In this document: positions 18,770-28,697 of the stretch, in pieces
Position numbering within the stretch: the first letter of the stretch is position 1
Layout of the letters: each line of letters starts with the position of its first letter
From: Fervidicella metallireducens AeB
GTDB lineage: Bacteria; Bacillota; Clostridia; Clostridiales; Caloramatoraceae
Length of the DNA stretch: 46,759 nt
Direction of reading: 5' to 3'
NCBI RefSeq assembly: GCF_000601455.1
Contig: NZ_AZQP01000020.1
Span: 1-46,759 of the forward strand
The notes under the pieces: generated by a model
What the model saw: only the letters and a program-made list of their open reading frames with translations
Told to the model about the DNA's origin: nothing
Database searches by the model: none
Translations under genes and position numbers: made by a program

Positions 18770-18796
18770 AAAGCAGCTTCGGCTGCTTTTTTTATT
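18766..18796 (+). terminator. Terminator after mgsA
   Basis: AGCAGC pairs with GCTGCT around a TTCG tetraloop, flanked by A and T runs. It is strong. Confidence 0.9.
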
Positions 18797-18862
18797 TTAT
18801 AACGAATTATGAATAATTTTATTTAATATAATAGTATATAAATTTAATATGGGGGTGGGTAA

Positions 18863-19537
18863 ATGTATTATCAGGCAAAAAATAAAAATAACATACATAG
18901 GAATAAATTCCTAGAAAAAACATCTATAAGATTACTCAGCGTTTTATTGATACTCTTATTATTGTTGTTAATAAAATACACAAAAAATAGTGTAGGTGAG
19001 AAAATTAGTGGATATGTACAAAAAGTTTTTTATTCAGATTATACTGAAGAAACCAAGGATGTATTCAATAATTTGATACCTAAAATAAAGGATGTTGTAA
19101 ATAACGAAATTAATAAGGATGAAGATTCTGTAGAATTTCATTTCAATTTTATGCCCATAGAAGGTACAATTCAAGATAATCAAAAAACAGGTATTTCAGA
19201 TACACAAGTCAATGAAAATTATGTTGATTGGCTTGAAATTCAAAGTAATATAGATTCGAAGGTAAAGTGTATCTCAAGTGGAACTGTTGAGTATAAGTAT
19301 CAGGATAAAGATTTAAACTGGGTTGTTGTTGTGAAGCATAATGACACTTACAAGTCAGTTTACGCAAATTTAACTAAGACTAATGTAAATATTGGTGATT
19401 CTTTAGATGAGGGTTTGATAATAGGTGAATTAGGTTCTGTTGATATTAATAATAAAAAAGTGTATGTCCTGAAATTTAAGCTTCTAGAGGGTGAAAAAAT
19501 AGTCAATCCTCTTGATTATAAATATAGTAATATTTAG
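18863..19537 (+). CDS. SpoIVFA-like protein with degenerate M23/LytM domain
   Basis: A transmembrane segment rich in Leu (about residues 24-41) is followed by a charged linker and a C-terminal LytM-like domain (from about residue 138: ISSGTVEYKY, WVVVVKHNDTYKSVYANL, NIGDSLDEGLIIGELG). The HxH zinc motif of active M23 enzymes is replaced by VLKFKL, so it should not be a peptidase. B. subtilis SpoIVFA has the same layout and holds the SpoIVFB protease inactive in the forespore membrane. The SpoIVFB-like gene begins 12 bases downstream, which supports the assignment. Sequence identity alone would not prove it. Confidence 0.72.
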   Translation: MYYQAKNKNNIHRNKFLEKTSIRLLSVLLILLLLLLIKYTKNSVGEKISGYVQKVFYSDYTEETKDVFNNLIPKIKDVVNNEINKDEDSVEFHFNFMPIEGTIQDNQKTGISDTQVNENYVDWLEIQSNIDSKVKCISSGTVEYKYQDKDLNWVVVVKHNDTYKSVYANLTKTNVNIGDSLDEGLIIGELGSVDINNKKVYVLKFKLLEGEKIVNPLDYKYSNI

Positions 19538-19548
19538 CAGAGGAAATA

Positions 19549-20397
19549 ATGTTAGAAAAGTTAAAAATACTTCTATATTTTTTGATGATTATCTTAACTT
19601 ATTTATTTTTTCATAACTATGAATTATTGATATATATGATATCAATTTCTTTACATGAAATCTCACATTGTTTGGTAGGAGTTTGCTTAGGATATTCTAT
19701 CAGAAGTATTAAGATATACCCTTTTGGGTTATCTGTAAGATTCAAACAAAAATATATTAAACCTTTAGATGATTTTATAATTACTTTGTCTGGCCCATTA
19801 ATTAATTTATTAATTTATTGCATATTTTTATGTATTTCAAAAAATGTTCCTTATTTTAAGTTTATATGGAGGGCTAATTTAGTTTTATTTATTTTCAACA
19901 TGTTGCCAGCCAATTTTTTGGATGGAGGTCGTATACTTAAAATTATTTTAAAGTTTTATTTCAATTATTTTTGGGGATATACTATAACAAATTTGATTGG
20001 ATTTATTTTTGGATGTATAATACTTTTTGAAGCATTTCATATTCAGCAGCATTATAAATCAATGCTATTTGTTTTATTAGGTTTCTATTTCATTTATAAA
20101 GGATATTGTAATCAGAGGGACATTAAGTTGTATATAATAGATGACTTGCTTTTCAAGTCTGTACTTTTAAAGAAAAAAGATATTTTTAAAGAAAAAAACA
20201 AATTCTATGAAAAAAATTCAAAAATTCTTGATATAATAAGGTTTTTTTGTTTTAATAAATATCATGTAATTTATTTTAGGGATGAGGATAGAATAATAAA
20301 TAAAATCAGTGAAAAGCAGTTAATTTCAATATATTTTAAATATGGAAACCTGACTTTATCAGAATGTCTTCAAAAGATTGAGATACGGGAGGAATAG
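19549..20397 (+). CDS. spoIVFB: Site-2 protease of the SpoIVFB family (M50)
   Basis: This is an intramembrane zinc metalloprotease. The zinc motif HEISH lies at residues 36-40 within the second hydrophobic segment, and the third ligand is in NMLPANFLDGGR (Asp125). In Bacillus, SpoIVFB cleaves pro-sigma-K in the mother cell during sporulation. The length (282 residues) is close to the Bacillus protein. The start is preceded by AGAGGA. Pairing with the SpoIVFA-like gene supports the sporulation role. The next gene starts 2 bases after its stop. Confidence 0.85.
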   Translation: MLEKLKILLYFLMIILTYLFFHNYELLIYMISISLHEISHCLVGVCLGYSIRSIKIYPFGLSVRFKQKYIKPLDDFIITLSGPLINLLIYCIFLCISKNVPYFKFIWRANLVLFIFNMLPANFLDGGRILKIILKFYFNYFWGYTITNLIGFIFGCIILFEAFHIQQHYKSMLFVLLGFYFIYKGYCNQRDIKLYIIDDLLFKSVLLKKKDIFKEKNKFYEKNSKILDIIRFFCFNKYHVIYFRDEDRIINKISEKQLISIYFKYGNLTLSECLQKIEIREE

Positions 20398-20399
20398 AG

Positions 20400-22262
20400 A
20401 TGGTTCGAGTTACAAATGAACTGTTAAGTAAAGTTACAAAACCTGCAAGATATACTGGAGGAGAGTTTAATGAGGTGAAAAAGAATCCAAATGATGTTTC
20501 AATAAGATTTGCCATGTGCTTTCCAGATGTCTACGAAGTAGGTATGTCACATCTTGGAATTAAAATATTGTATCATATTATAAACCAAAGGGAAGATTCC
20601 TATTGTGAGAGAGTTTTTGCACCATGGATTGATATGGAAGACCTTATGAGAAAAAACAATATTCCTTTATTTACCCTTGAAACAAAGAGTGAAGTGAAAA
20701 AATTTGATTTGGTTGGGTTTACTTTGCAATATGAGATGAGCTATACAAATATTTTGAATATGTTAAATCTAGCAGGTATACCTTTATTATCATGTGAAAG
20801 AGAAGGGTATCCTTTTGTTATGTTCGGGGGGCCATGTGCATATAATCCTGAACCTTTGGCAGAAATTGCAGACTTTTTTGTTTTAGGAGAAGCTGAAGAA
20901 GTTATTCAGGAAATTTTAGATACATACAAAGAATGGAAAGATAATAATGGCAAGAGAAATGAGTTTTTAGAAAAAGTATCACAAATTGAAGGAGTTTACG
21001 TACCTGCTTTTTATGAAGTCACATATAACAATGATGGTACAATAAAAGAAAGAATACCCCAAAAAAATCATTATCCAAAAAAAATAACGAAACGCATTGT
21101 AAAGAATTTAGACGAAAGTGTGTATCCAGATAAATTAATAGTACCCCTTACAGAAATAGTACATGACAGAGTAGTATTAGAAACCTTCAGAGGATGTACT
21201 AGGGGATGTCGATTCTGTCAGGCAGGAATGATATATAGACCAGTAAGAGAAAGAAAAACAGAGACCTTGTTAAAACTTGCTGAAAATTTACTCAAAAACA
21301 CTGGTTATGATGAGATATCCCTTACCTCTTTAAGTATTTGTGATTACTCAGATATTAACAATCTAGTAAGGAAATTAATGGAGAAATATGAGGACAAAAA
21401 GGTAGGAGTATCACTTCCATCTTTGAGAATAGATTCTTTTTCTGTTGATTTAATCAATGAGATACAGAAGGTTAGAAAAACTGGTTTAACATTTGCACCT
21501 GAGGCAGGATCCCAAAGGATGAGGGATGTTATAAATAAAGGTGTTACTGAAGAGGATTTGATTAATTCTGTAACAAGTGCATTTATGTCAGGTTGGAGCA
21601 AAATAAAACTATATTTTATGATTGGATTACCATTTGAGACAATGGAAGATGTGGAAGGAATAGCAGAGTTGTCTGAGAAAGTAGTTGATGCATATTATTC
21701 AGTGCCAAAAGAAAAGAGAAAAAAAGGACTAAATATAACAGTAAGTACATCCTCCTTTGTACCAAAGCCTTTTACTCCATTTCAATGGGAAGAACAAAAT
21801 AGGATTGACTTATTAGTAGAAAAACAAAAACATCTAAAGTCATTGATAAAAAACAGAAACATTTCATATAGCTGGCATGAGTCACCTGTGAGTTTTTTAG
21901 AAGGTGTATTTTCTCGAGGAGACAGAAAACTGGGAAAAGTTTTGATAAGGGCATGGGAAAAAGGTTGCAGGTTTGATGGATGGCAGGAGATGTTTAAGTT
22001 TCAGGAATGGATGGAGGCATTTAAAGAATGTAACATAAATCCTGAATTTTATGTTTACAGAAAACGAGAACTAGATGAAATACTTCCATGGGACTTTATT
22101 GATATTGGTGTTTCAAAAGAGTACTTAATCAGGGAATATGAAAAGGCAAAAATGGAAGCTTTAACGAGAGATTGTAGATTAGGATGTACGGGTTGTGGAA
22201 TAACATCATACTTACAAGGAGGGGAATGTTTCAATGGAGCGAATATTGATAAAGTTCACTAA
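20400..22262 (+). CDS. TIGR03960-type radical SAM protein
   Basis: This is a large radical SAM enzyme of the B12-binding-like subfamily with unknown substrate. An N-terminal cobalamin-type domain (FPDVYEVGMSHLGIKIL, MFGGPCAYNPEPLAEIADFF) precedes the 4Fe-4S motif CTRGCRFCQ (CxxxCxxC), then APEAGSQRMR and SSFVPKPFTPFQW. A C-terminal cysteine cluster is present (DCRLGCTGCGI). In Clostridia and other bacteria it is linked with the TIGR03936 gene, rng and rplU, suggesting a role in RNA or ribosome modification; this is inference. It overlaps the next gene by 29 bases. Confidence 0.88.
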   Translation: MVRVTNELLSKVTKPARYTGGEFNEVKKNPNDVSIRFAMCFPDVYEVGMSHLGIKILYHIINQREDSYCERVFAPWIDMEDLMRKNNIPLFTLETKSEVKKFDLVGFTLQYEMSYTNILNMLNLAGIPLLSCEREGYPFVMFGGPCAYNPEPLAEIADFFVLGEAEEVIQEILDTYKEWKDNNGKRNEFLEKVSQIEGVYVPAFYEVTYNNDGTIKERIPQKNHYPKKITKRIVKNLDESVYPDKLIVPLTEIVHDRVVLETFRGCTRGCRFCQAGMIYRPVRERKTETLLKLAENLLKNTGYDEISLTSLSICDYSDINNLVRKLMEKYEDKKVGVSLPSLRIDSFSVDLINEIQKVRKTGLTFAPEAGSQRMRDVINKGVTEEDLINSVTSAFMSGWSKIKLYFMIGLPFETMEDVEGIAELSEKVVDAYYSVPKEKRKKGLNITVSTSSFVPKPFTPFQWEEQNRIDLLVEKQKHLKSLIKNRNISYSWHESPVSFLEGVFSRGDRKLGKVLIRAWEKGCRFDGWQEMFKFQEWMEAFKECNINPEFYVYRKRELDEILPWDFIDIGVSKEYLIREYEKAKMEALTRDCRLGCTGCGITSYLQGGECFNGANIDKVH

Positions 22263-22935
22263 ACTTAAAGCAGCAAGATTTATATCACACCTTGATACAA
22301 TGAGAACCTTACACAGAGCATTTAGAAGGGCAGATATTCCAATTTCTTATTCAAAAGGTTTTAACCCTCATGCAAGCATTTCTATAGCTGCTCCATTGTC
22401 ATTAGGAGTAGGTAGCAAAGCTGAATATGCAGATATAGAAATCAATGATTATCAAAACACAAAAAACATAAAGGAAGGTTTAAATTCTTCTCTTCCTGAG
22501 GGAATTGAAATAACAGATGTTGTTATTATAAATGAAAGAATGCCAGCTTCAATGGCAGTTGTTGAAGCAGCATCATATAACGTCATATTAAATCATTGTG
22601 CAAAGCCAAATGAAGTTTTAGCATTAATAAATAAAATCTTATCAATGGAGGTTATAGAGAGAACTAAAAAAACAAAATCAGGGGAAAAATTAGTGAATAT
22701 AAGACCGTTAATCGATGATATCAAGGTTGTTAATATATCAAAGGATTACGTGGAATTCAAATTTTTACTAAAAACAGGTAGCAGAGCTAATGTTGGAGCT
22801 GAAGTGATATCAGATTTGGTAAAGGAGTTATCAGAGGGGAAGATTTTTGGCTATGCTGATATAGTACGTGAAGAGCTTTATGGAATAAAAAATAATAATT
22901 ATATTGATTTAATTTCCTTATTTTCAAGGAAGTGA
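22234..22935 (+). CDS. TIGR03936 / DUF2344 radical-SAM-associated protein
   Basis: This is the standard partner of the upstream radical SAM protein; in some bacteria the two are fused. The start ILIKFTKLKAARFISHLD, then RTLHRAFRRADIP and YSKGFNPHASISIAAPLSLGVGS, are diagnostic. The biochemical role is unknown. It has 233 residues. The 29-base overlap with the upstream gene implies translational coupling. GGAGGGG lies 10 bases before the start, inside the upstream gene. Confidence 0.9.
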   Translation: MERILIKFTKLKAARFISHLDTMRTLHRAFRRADIPISYSKGFNPHASISIAAPLSLGVGSKAEYADIEINDYQNTKNIKEGLNSSLPEGIEITDVVIINERMPASMAVVEAASYNVILNHCAKPNEVLALINKILSMEVIERTKKTKSGEKLVNIRPLIDDIKVVNISKDYVEFKFLLKTGSRANVGAEVISDLVKELSEGKIFGYADIVREELYGIKNNNYIDLISLFSRK

Positions 22936-22936
22936 T

Positions 22937-24469
22937 ATGATGAAAGAAGTATACATAGATGCAGGAATTACCCAAAACAGAGCATTGGTAATTAATGATG
23001 GTAGAGTAACTGACTTGATTATAGAAAACAATGACAACTATAATATAACAGGAAATATTTATTTTGGAAGGGTAGAAAATATTGTTCCAGCTTTAAATGC
23101 AGCTTTTATAAATATTGGCACTTCTAAGAATGCAATATTAGATTTAAATGAATGCCTTGATAACAAAAACATAAAAAGAGGACAGGGGATTTTGGTTCAG
23201 GTTGTAAGAGAGGGAGTTAAAGAGAAGGGGCCAAAAGTCACAACCAATATCAGCATACCTGGAAAGACTGTTGTATTACTTCCTTTTGAAAAGGGAATAT
23301 TTATATCAAATAAAATTGAAAAGACTTCAAAAACAGAAGAATTAAAAAAAGAAGTCAAAATAATGTTACGAAATGAATTCGGTGTGATATTAAGAACAGA
23401 AGCCTTCCATGAAAGTACAGAAATGATTGAAAATGAAATTGAAGAATTAAGAAATTTTTGGAATAAGATAAAAAACAATATACAATTTATTAAACCTCCT
23501 TTGATGATATTTAACTCTAAGGATTTTTATAGTTACGTTTTAAGGGAAATAATAAAATCTGATGTGGAGCGAATATATGTTAACAGGCATGATGTATGTG
23601 AATACATTAAACAAGAAATTTCAGGAAAAAAAACAGAAAAGGTTGACAAGACAAAATCTGTTATTTATGACATCAATATTTTTGATAAAATTGAAAAAAC
23701 CATTATGAATTCATTAAATGATAAAATAACACTTACGTCTGGTGGATTTTTAGTTATTGATGAAACAGAGGCTTGTGTTGTAATAGATGTTAACAGTGGG
23801 AATTATATTTGTGGCTCTAATATCGATGAAACTATTTTAAAAACAAATATTGAGGCAATAGATGAAATATATAATGCTGTAACACTTAGAAATTATTCAG
23901 GGATTATAATTATCGATTTTATCAATATGATGGATGAAAAACACAAAGAAAAAGTTTTAGAAGAAATTAAAATGAGATTTAAAGAGGATAAAATTAAAAA
24001 TGATATCTATGGCTTCACAAGTCTTGGACTTTTAGAAATGTCCAGAGCTAAAAAAGGACAAAGTCTTGCTGGTTTCATATATAAAAAAACTGATAGACAG
24101 AGATTAACTACGGCATATATTTTAAAATTAATTGAGAATGAATGTGTTAAAAGAAGTAAATTTTATAATATAAGGGAATTTAATATAGAAATTTCTCCTG
24201 AGACCTATGAAGAATTTCTAAGCAAATATCAATTTTTTATACAAGGTATGAAAGATAACTATGATATTAATGTCATAGTTAAAAAATCAAACGTTGTACG
24301 TAATTATCGCATTGCAAGTTTAGATACTAAGAAAGATTTTGTTAAAGTTGAATTTGAAGATAAAAGGATTTTTGGAGAAATTATAGATTTTTCTTTTAAT
24401 TCTGATGCTGATGAAATTATTTTTAAAATTAAGAGTAATAATAAGTTGACAAAAACTTTGGATTTATGA
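22937..24469 (+). CDS. rng: Ribonuclease G/E family protein
   Basis: This is an endoribonuclease of the RNase E/G family. The S1 region is near the start (GNIYFGRVENIVPALNAAFINIGTSKNAIL). The catalytic metal-binding aspartates are Asp284 (in VIDVNSG) and Asp327 (in IIIIDFINM), spaced 43 residues as in the E. coli enzyme. The Zn-link motif CPxCxG that normally follows is absent: the equivalent region after GLLEMSRAKKGQSL contains no paired cysteines. The 510-residue length is normal. It may still dimerise by other contacts. It starts one base after the upstream stop, with AAGGA 6 bases ahead. Confidence 0.88.
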   Translation: MMKEVYIDAGITQNRALVINDGRVTDLIIENNDNYNITGNIYFGRVENIVPALNAAFINIGTSKNAILDLNECLDNKNIKRGQGILVQVVREGVKEKGPKVTTNISIPGKTVVLLPFEKGIFISNKIEKTSKTEELKKEVKIMLRNEFGVILRTEAFHESTEMIENEIEELRNFWNKIKNNIQFIKPPLMIFNSKDFYSYVLREIIKSDVERIYVNRHDVCEYIKQEISGKKTEKVDKTKSVIYDINIFDKIEKTIMNSLNDKITLTSGGFLVIDETEACVVIDVNSGNYICGSNIDETILKTNIEAIDEIYNAVTLRNYSGIIIIDFINMMDEKHKEKVLEEIKMRFKEDKIKNDIYGFTSLGLLEMSRAKKGQSLAGFIYKKTDRQRLTTAYILKLIENECVKRSKFYNIREFNIEISPETYEEFLSKYQFFIQGMKDNYDINVIVKKSNVVRNYRIASLDTKKDFVKVEFEDKRIFGEIIDFSFNSDADEIIFKIKSNNKLTKTLDL

Positions 24470-24475
24470 TATTAT
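24446..24475 (+). promoter_or_regulatory. Promoter of the L21 leader-rplU-rpmA unit
   Basis: A consensus TTGACA (24446-24451) and TATTAT (24470-24475) are 18 bases apart. The -35 lies inside the end of rng. Confidence 0.75.
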
Positions 24476-24482
24476 GTCTTTT

Positions 24483-24556
24483 GTAGACCGCTCGGGGCGG
24501 GCTGAAAACACTTTTGGTGTGCCTGGTCCTACGGCGAGACTGGTATGAGGAGGTGT
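24483..24556 (+). ncRNA. Ribosomal protein L21 leader RNA
   Basis: The 5' UTR of rplU contains the conserved stretch GACCGCTCGGGGCGGGCTG, a small hairpin ACACTTTTGGTGT, and GGTCCTACGGCGAGAC. This matches the Firmicute L21 leader (Rfam L21_leader), a cis-acting RNA thought to be bound by L21 for feedback control. Its GC content is well above that of the surroundings. Confidence 0.88.
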
Positions 24557-24560
24557 TTGC

Positions 24561-24872
24561 ATGTACGCAATCATAGCAACAGGAGGAAAACAATACAAAG
24601 TTCAAGAAGGTGACATCCTATTTGTTGAAAAGTTAGCAGCAGAAGTTGATTCAGAAGTTGAACTTAACGATGTGCTTGCTGTTTCAAAGGATGGCAAATT
24701 AACGATTGGTTCACCAGTAGTTGAGGGAGCTAAAGTTGTTGCAAGAGTTGTGAAACACGGAAAGGCAAAGAAGATTATAGTTTTCAAGTTTAAGAAAAAG
24801 AAAGACTATAGAAGAAAACAAGGCCACCGTCAACCATATACTCAAATAAAGATCGAAAAGATCGAAGCTTAA
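24561..24872 (+). CDS. rplU: 50S ribosomal protein L21
   Basis: This is an early-assembly protein of the large subunit that binds 23S rRNA. It starts [18 protein letters not shown] and has the C-terminal signature [16 protein letters not shown]. It has 103 residues with AGGAGGTG before the start. It is presumably autoregulated through the leader RNA. Confidence 0.97.
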   Translation: MYAIIATGGKQYKVQEGDILFVEKLAAEVDSEVELNDVLAVSKDGKLTIGSPVVEGAKVVARVVKHGKAKKIIVFKFKKKKDYRRKQGHRQPYTQIKIEKIEA

Positions 24873-24905
24873 TTGATAAATACCCTTTAAGAGGAGGTGT
24901 AATTA

Positions 24906-25172
24906 ATGGCTCATAAGAAAGGTGTCGGTAGTTCCAAGAACGGTAGAGATAGTGAATCCAAAAGACTTGGTGCCAAGAGAGCTGATGGGCAATTTGTTCT
25001 TGCAGGAAATATACTTGTAAGACAAAGAGGTACAAAGATTCACCCAGGTGAAAATGTTGGAATAGGTAAAGATGATACTTTATTTGCTACTATAGATGGT
25101 ATAGTTAGATTTGAAAGATTAGGAAGAGATAAAAAGAAGGTTAGTGTTTATCCACAAGATATAGCACAATAA
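24906..25172 (+). CDS. rpmA: 50S ribosomal protein L27
   Basis: This is a large-subunit protein whose N-terminus reaches the peptidyl transferase centre. The sequence begins directly [16 protein letters not shown]. Most Firmicute L27 proteins carry a short N-terminal extension that is removed by the Prp protease (ysxB). Here an in-frame TAA lies 6 bases before the ATG, so no extension can be encoded, and no ysxB lies in the 33-base rplU-rpmA gap. AGAGGAGGTG precedes the start. It has 88 residues. Confidence 0.97.
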   Translation: MAHKKGVGSSKNGRDSESKRLGAKRADGQFVLAGNILVRQRGTKIHPGENVGIGKDDTLFATIDGIVRFERLGRDKKKVSVYPQDIAQ

Positions 25173-25174
25173 TG

Positions 25175-25201
25175 AAAAAACGCCCTTATGGGTGTTTTTT
25201 A
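25175..25201 (+). terminator. Terminator after rpmA
   Basis: AAAAAACGCCC pairs with GGGTGTTTTTT around TTAT. Confidence 0.88.
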
Positions 25202-25256
25202 TTGATAAAATTGTCTTTTATCTATATTTATACTTAAGAGGGAGAGGTGTGAATGT

Positions 25257-27120
<1,864 letters not shown>

Positions 27121-27129
27121 AGGTGTACT

Positions 27130-27423
27130 ATGTTATCAGGTAAGCAAAGAGCATATTTAAGGAGTATAGGAACTAATTTGGATGCAATTTTTCAATTAGG
27201 AAAGAATGGGATAGAGGAAGGTTTTTTGAATCAGATAGAAGAAGCATTAGAAGCAAAAGAAATAATTAAGGTTAATGTATTAAGAAATTCTGAATACGAT
27301 GCAAGGGAAGCCTGTGATGAAATTTGTAGCAGGATTGATGCTGAGCCAATTCAAGTTATAGGTAATAAATTCGTAATATATAAAAAATCAAAGAAGAATC
27401 CAAGAATTCAATTGCCAAGATAA
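27130..27423 (+). CDS. yhbY: Ribosome assembly RNA-binding protein YhbY (CRM domain)
   Basis: This is a single CRM-domain RNA-binding protein associated with pre-50S particles. It starts LSGKQRAYLRS and has the conserved FQLGKNGIEEGFLNQIEEALEAKEIIKV block; the GNKFVIYKKSKK end is typical. It has 97 residues. It lies 9 bases after obgE and before a terminator. Confidence 0.93.
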   Translation: MLSGKQRAYLRSIGTNLDAIFQLGKNGIEEGFLNQIEEALEAKEIIKVNVLRNSEYDAREACDEICSRIDAEPIQVIGNKFVIYKKSKKNPRIQLPR

Positions 27424-27430
27424 AAATTTG

Positions 27431-27468
27431 GTCCTATTATTTAATAAATAATAGGGCTTATTTTTATC
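27431..27468 (+). terminator. Terminator after yhbY
   Basis: GTCCTATTATT pairs with AATAATAGGGC around TAATA, followed by TTATTTTTAT. Confidence 0.7.
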
Positions 27469-27486
27469 TATATATTTTGCTATAAT
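27458..27486 (+). promoter_or_regulatory. Extended -10 promoter before nadD
   Basis: TGCTATAAT (TATAAT 27481-27486) is an extended -10. The -35 (TTATTT, 27458-27463) is weak. Confidence 0.45.
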
Positions 27487-27517
27487 ATTAAAGAAAATAA
27501 AAGTAAAGGATGATTTG

Positions 27518-28138
27518 ATGGATAATATAGCAATTTTTGGAGGGACTTTTAATCCTATTCATTTAGGACACTTAATTCTTGCCCAGGAAGTTCAACAATC
27601 TTTAAATTTAAGGAAAATAATTTTTATGCCATCAGGAAATCCACCACACAAAGATTTTAATGATATGGTAACATCAGAACATAGATTTAATATGGTTAAA
27701 TTAGCTATCGATGGAAATAAATATTTTGAAATCAGTGACATTGAAGTCAATAGATTCGGAAAAAGTTATACATATGATACTCTAATACAATTAAAAAATA
27801 TATATGACTTTAAAAATATTAAATTTATTGTGGGCTTTGATGCTCTAAAAGATATGGTAACATGGAAGAACATTAAGGAAGTTTTTAAGTTAGCTGATTT
27901 TGTAGTTGTAAATAGAGGCGGACTCGAAAATCATTTTGAAGAGATAATACAAGAAAACAGTATTTTATCTTTGGGAAATTTTGAAATGATAAAAATTCCT
28001 AGCATTGAAATATCATCAACAATGATAAGGCGAAGGATTGCAGAGAAAAAGAGTATAAAATATTTAGTTCCTGATAATGTAATTGATTATATTTATGATC
28101 ATGGATTGTACAGAGGTGAATTTAGTGAAGGAATATGA
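27518..28138 (+). CDS. nadD: Nicotinate-nucleotide adenylyltransferase
   Basis: This enzyme adenylates nicotinate mononucleotide to deamido-NAD in NAD synthesis. The nucleotidyltransferase motif GGTFNPIHLGHL lies near the start, FMPSGNPPHK follows, and the C-terminal ISSTMIRRR block is intact. The ATG at 27518 is chosen over the adjacent TTG; AAAGGA lies upstream. It has 206 residues. Its end overlaps yqeK by 14 bases. Confidence 0.95.
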   Translation: MDNIAIFGGTFNPIHLGHLILAQEVQQSLNLRKIIFMPSGNPPHKDFNDMVTSEHRFNMVKLAIDGNKYFEISDIEVNRFGKSYTYDTLIQLKNIYDFKNIKFIVGFDALKDMVTWKNIKEVFKLADFVVVNRGGLENHFEEIIQENSILSLGNFEMIKIPSIEISSTMIRRRIAEKKSIKYLVPDNVIDYIYDHGLYRGEFSEGI

Positions 28139-28697
28139 ATATATAAGAGAAAGTATAAAAAAATTATTAAAACCATCAAGATTTCAACATTCATTGAATG
28201 TTGAGGAAGCTGCTGTTGAATTAGCAAAGATATATGGAGCTGATGTAAGCAAATGTAGAATTGCGGCTATAGCACATGACTGCGTTAAGAATTTGACGGA
28301 CCCAGAACTAATTGATATGGCTATGGAATATGGACTTGAAGTTGACGAAATACAATTGAATTTTCCGCAACTTCTGCATGGAAGTGTTGGTGCAAAATAT
28401 TGTGAACAAGTTTTCAAAATAAAAGATGAGGAAATATTAAATGCAATTTGCTTCCATACTACTGGAAGAAGAAACATGACAACATTAGAAAAAATTGTTT
28501 ATCTTGCAGATGTTATAGAAAAAGGCAGGGATTTTCCAGGGATTGAAAAAATTCGTGAATTATCAAAAATAAACTTAAATAAAGCACTGATTTTAGCGTG
28601 TAATACAACAATTGAATATATTTTAAAAAAGGATTTTTTATTACATCCATTGACTATTGAGTTCAGGAACAGTCTTTTAATGGAAGGTGAAATATAA
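28125..28697 (+). CDS. yqeK: HD-domain phosphohydrolase YqeK (Ap4A hydrolase family)
   Basis: This is a metal-dependent HD-domain protein; family members hydrolyse diadenosine tetraphosphate symmetrically to ADP. The start is the GTG at 28125 with AGAGGTGA 5 bases upstream, giving VKEYEYIRES as the N-terminus; an upstream in-frame ATG at 28083 lies deep in nadD and lacks a ribosome binding site. Motifs are the first His in RFQHSLNVEEAA, the HD pair in AAIAHDCVK, and the later His residues in LLHGSVGA and CFHTTGR. It has 190 residues. The next gene starts at once after its stop. Confidence 0.92.
   Translation: MKEYEYIRESIKKLLKPSRFQHSLNVEEAAVELAKIYGADVSKCRIAAIAHDCVKNLTDPELIDMAMEYGLEVDEIQLNFPQLLHGSVGAKYCEQVFKIKDEEILNAICFHTTGRRNMTTLEKIVYLADVIEKGRDFPGIEKIRELSKINLNKALILACNTTIEYILKKDFLLHPLTIEFRNSLLMEGEI

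Noticed and set aside
28083-28124. Longer yqeK start at ATG 28083
   Set aside because: It lacks a ribosome binding site and would add residues not typical of the family; GTG 28125 has AGAGGTGA at good spacing.
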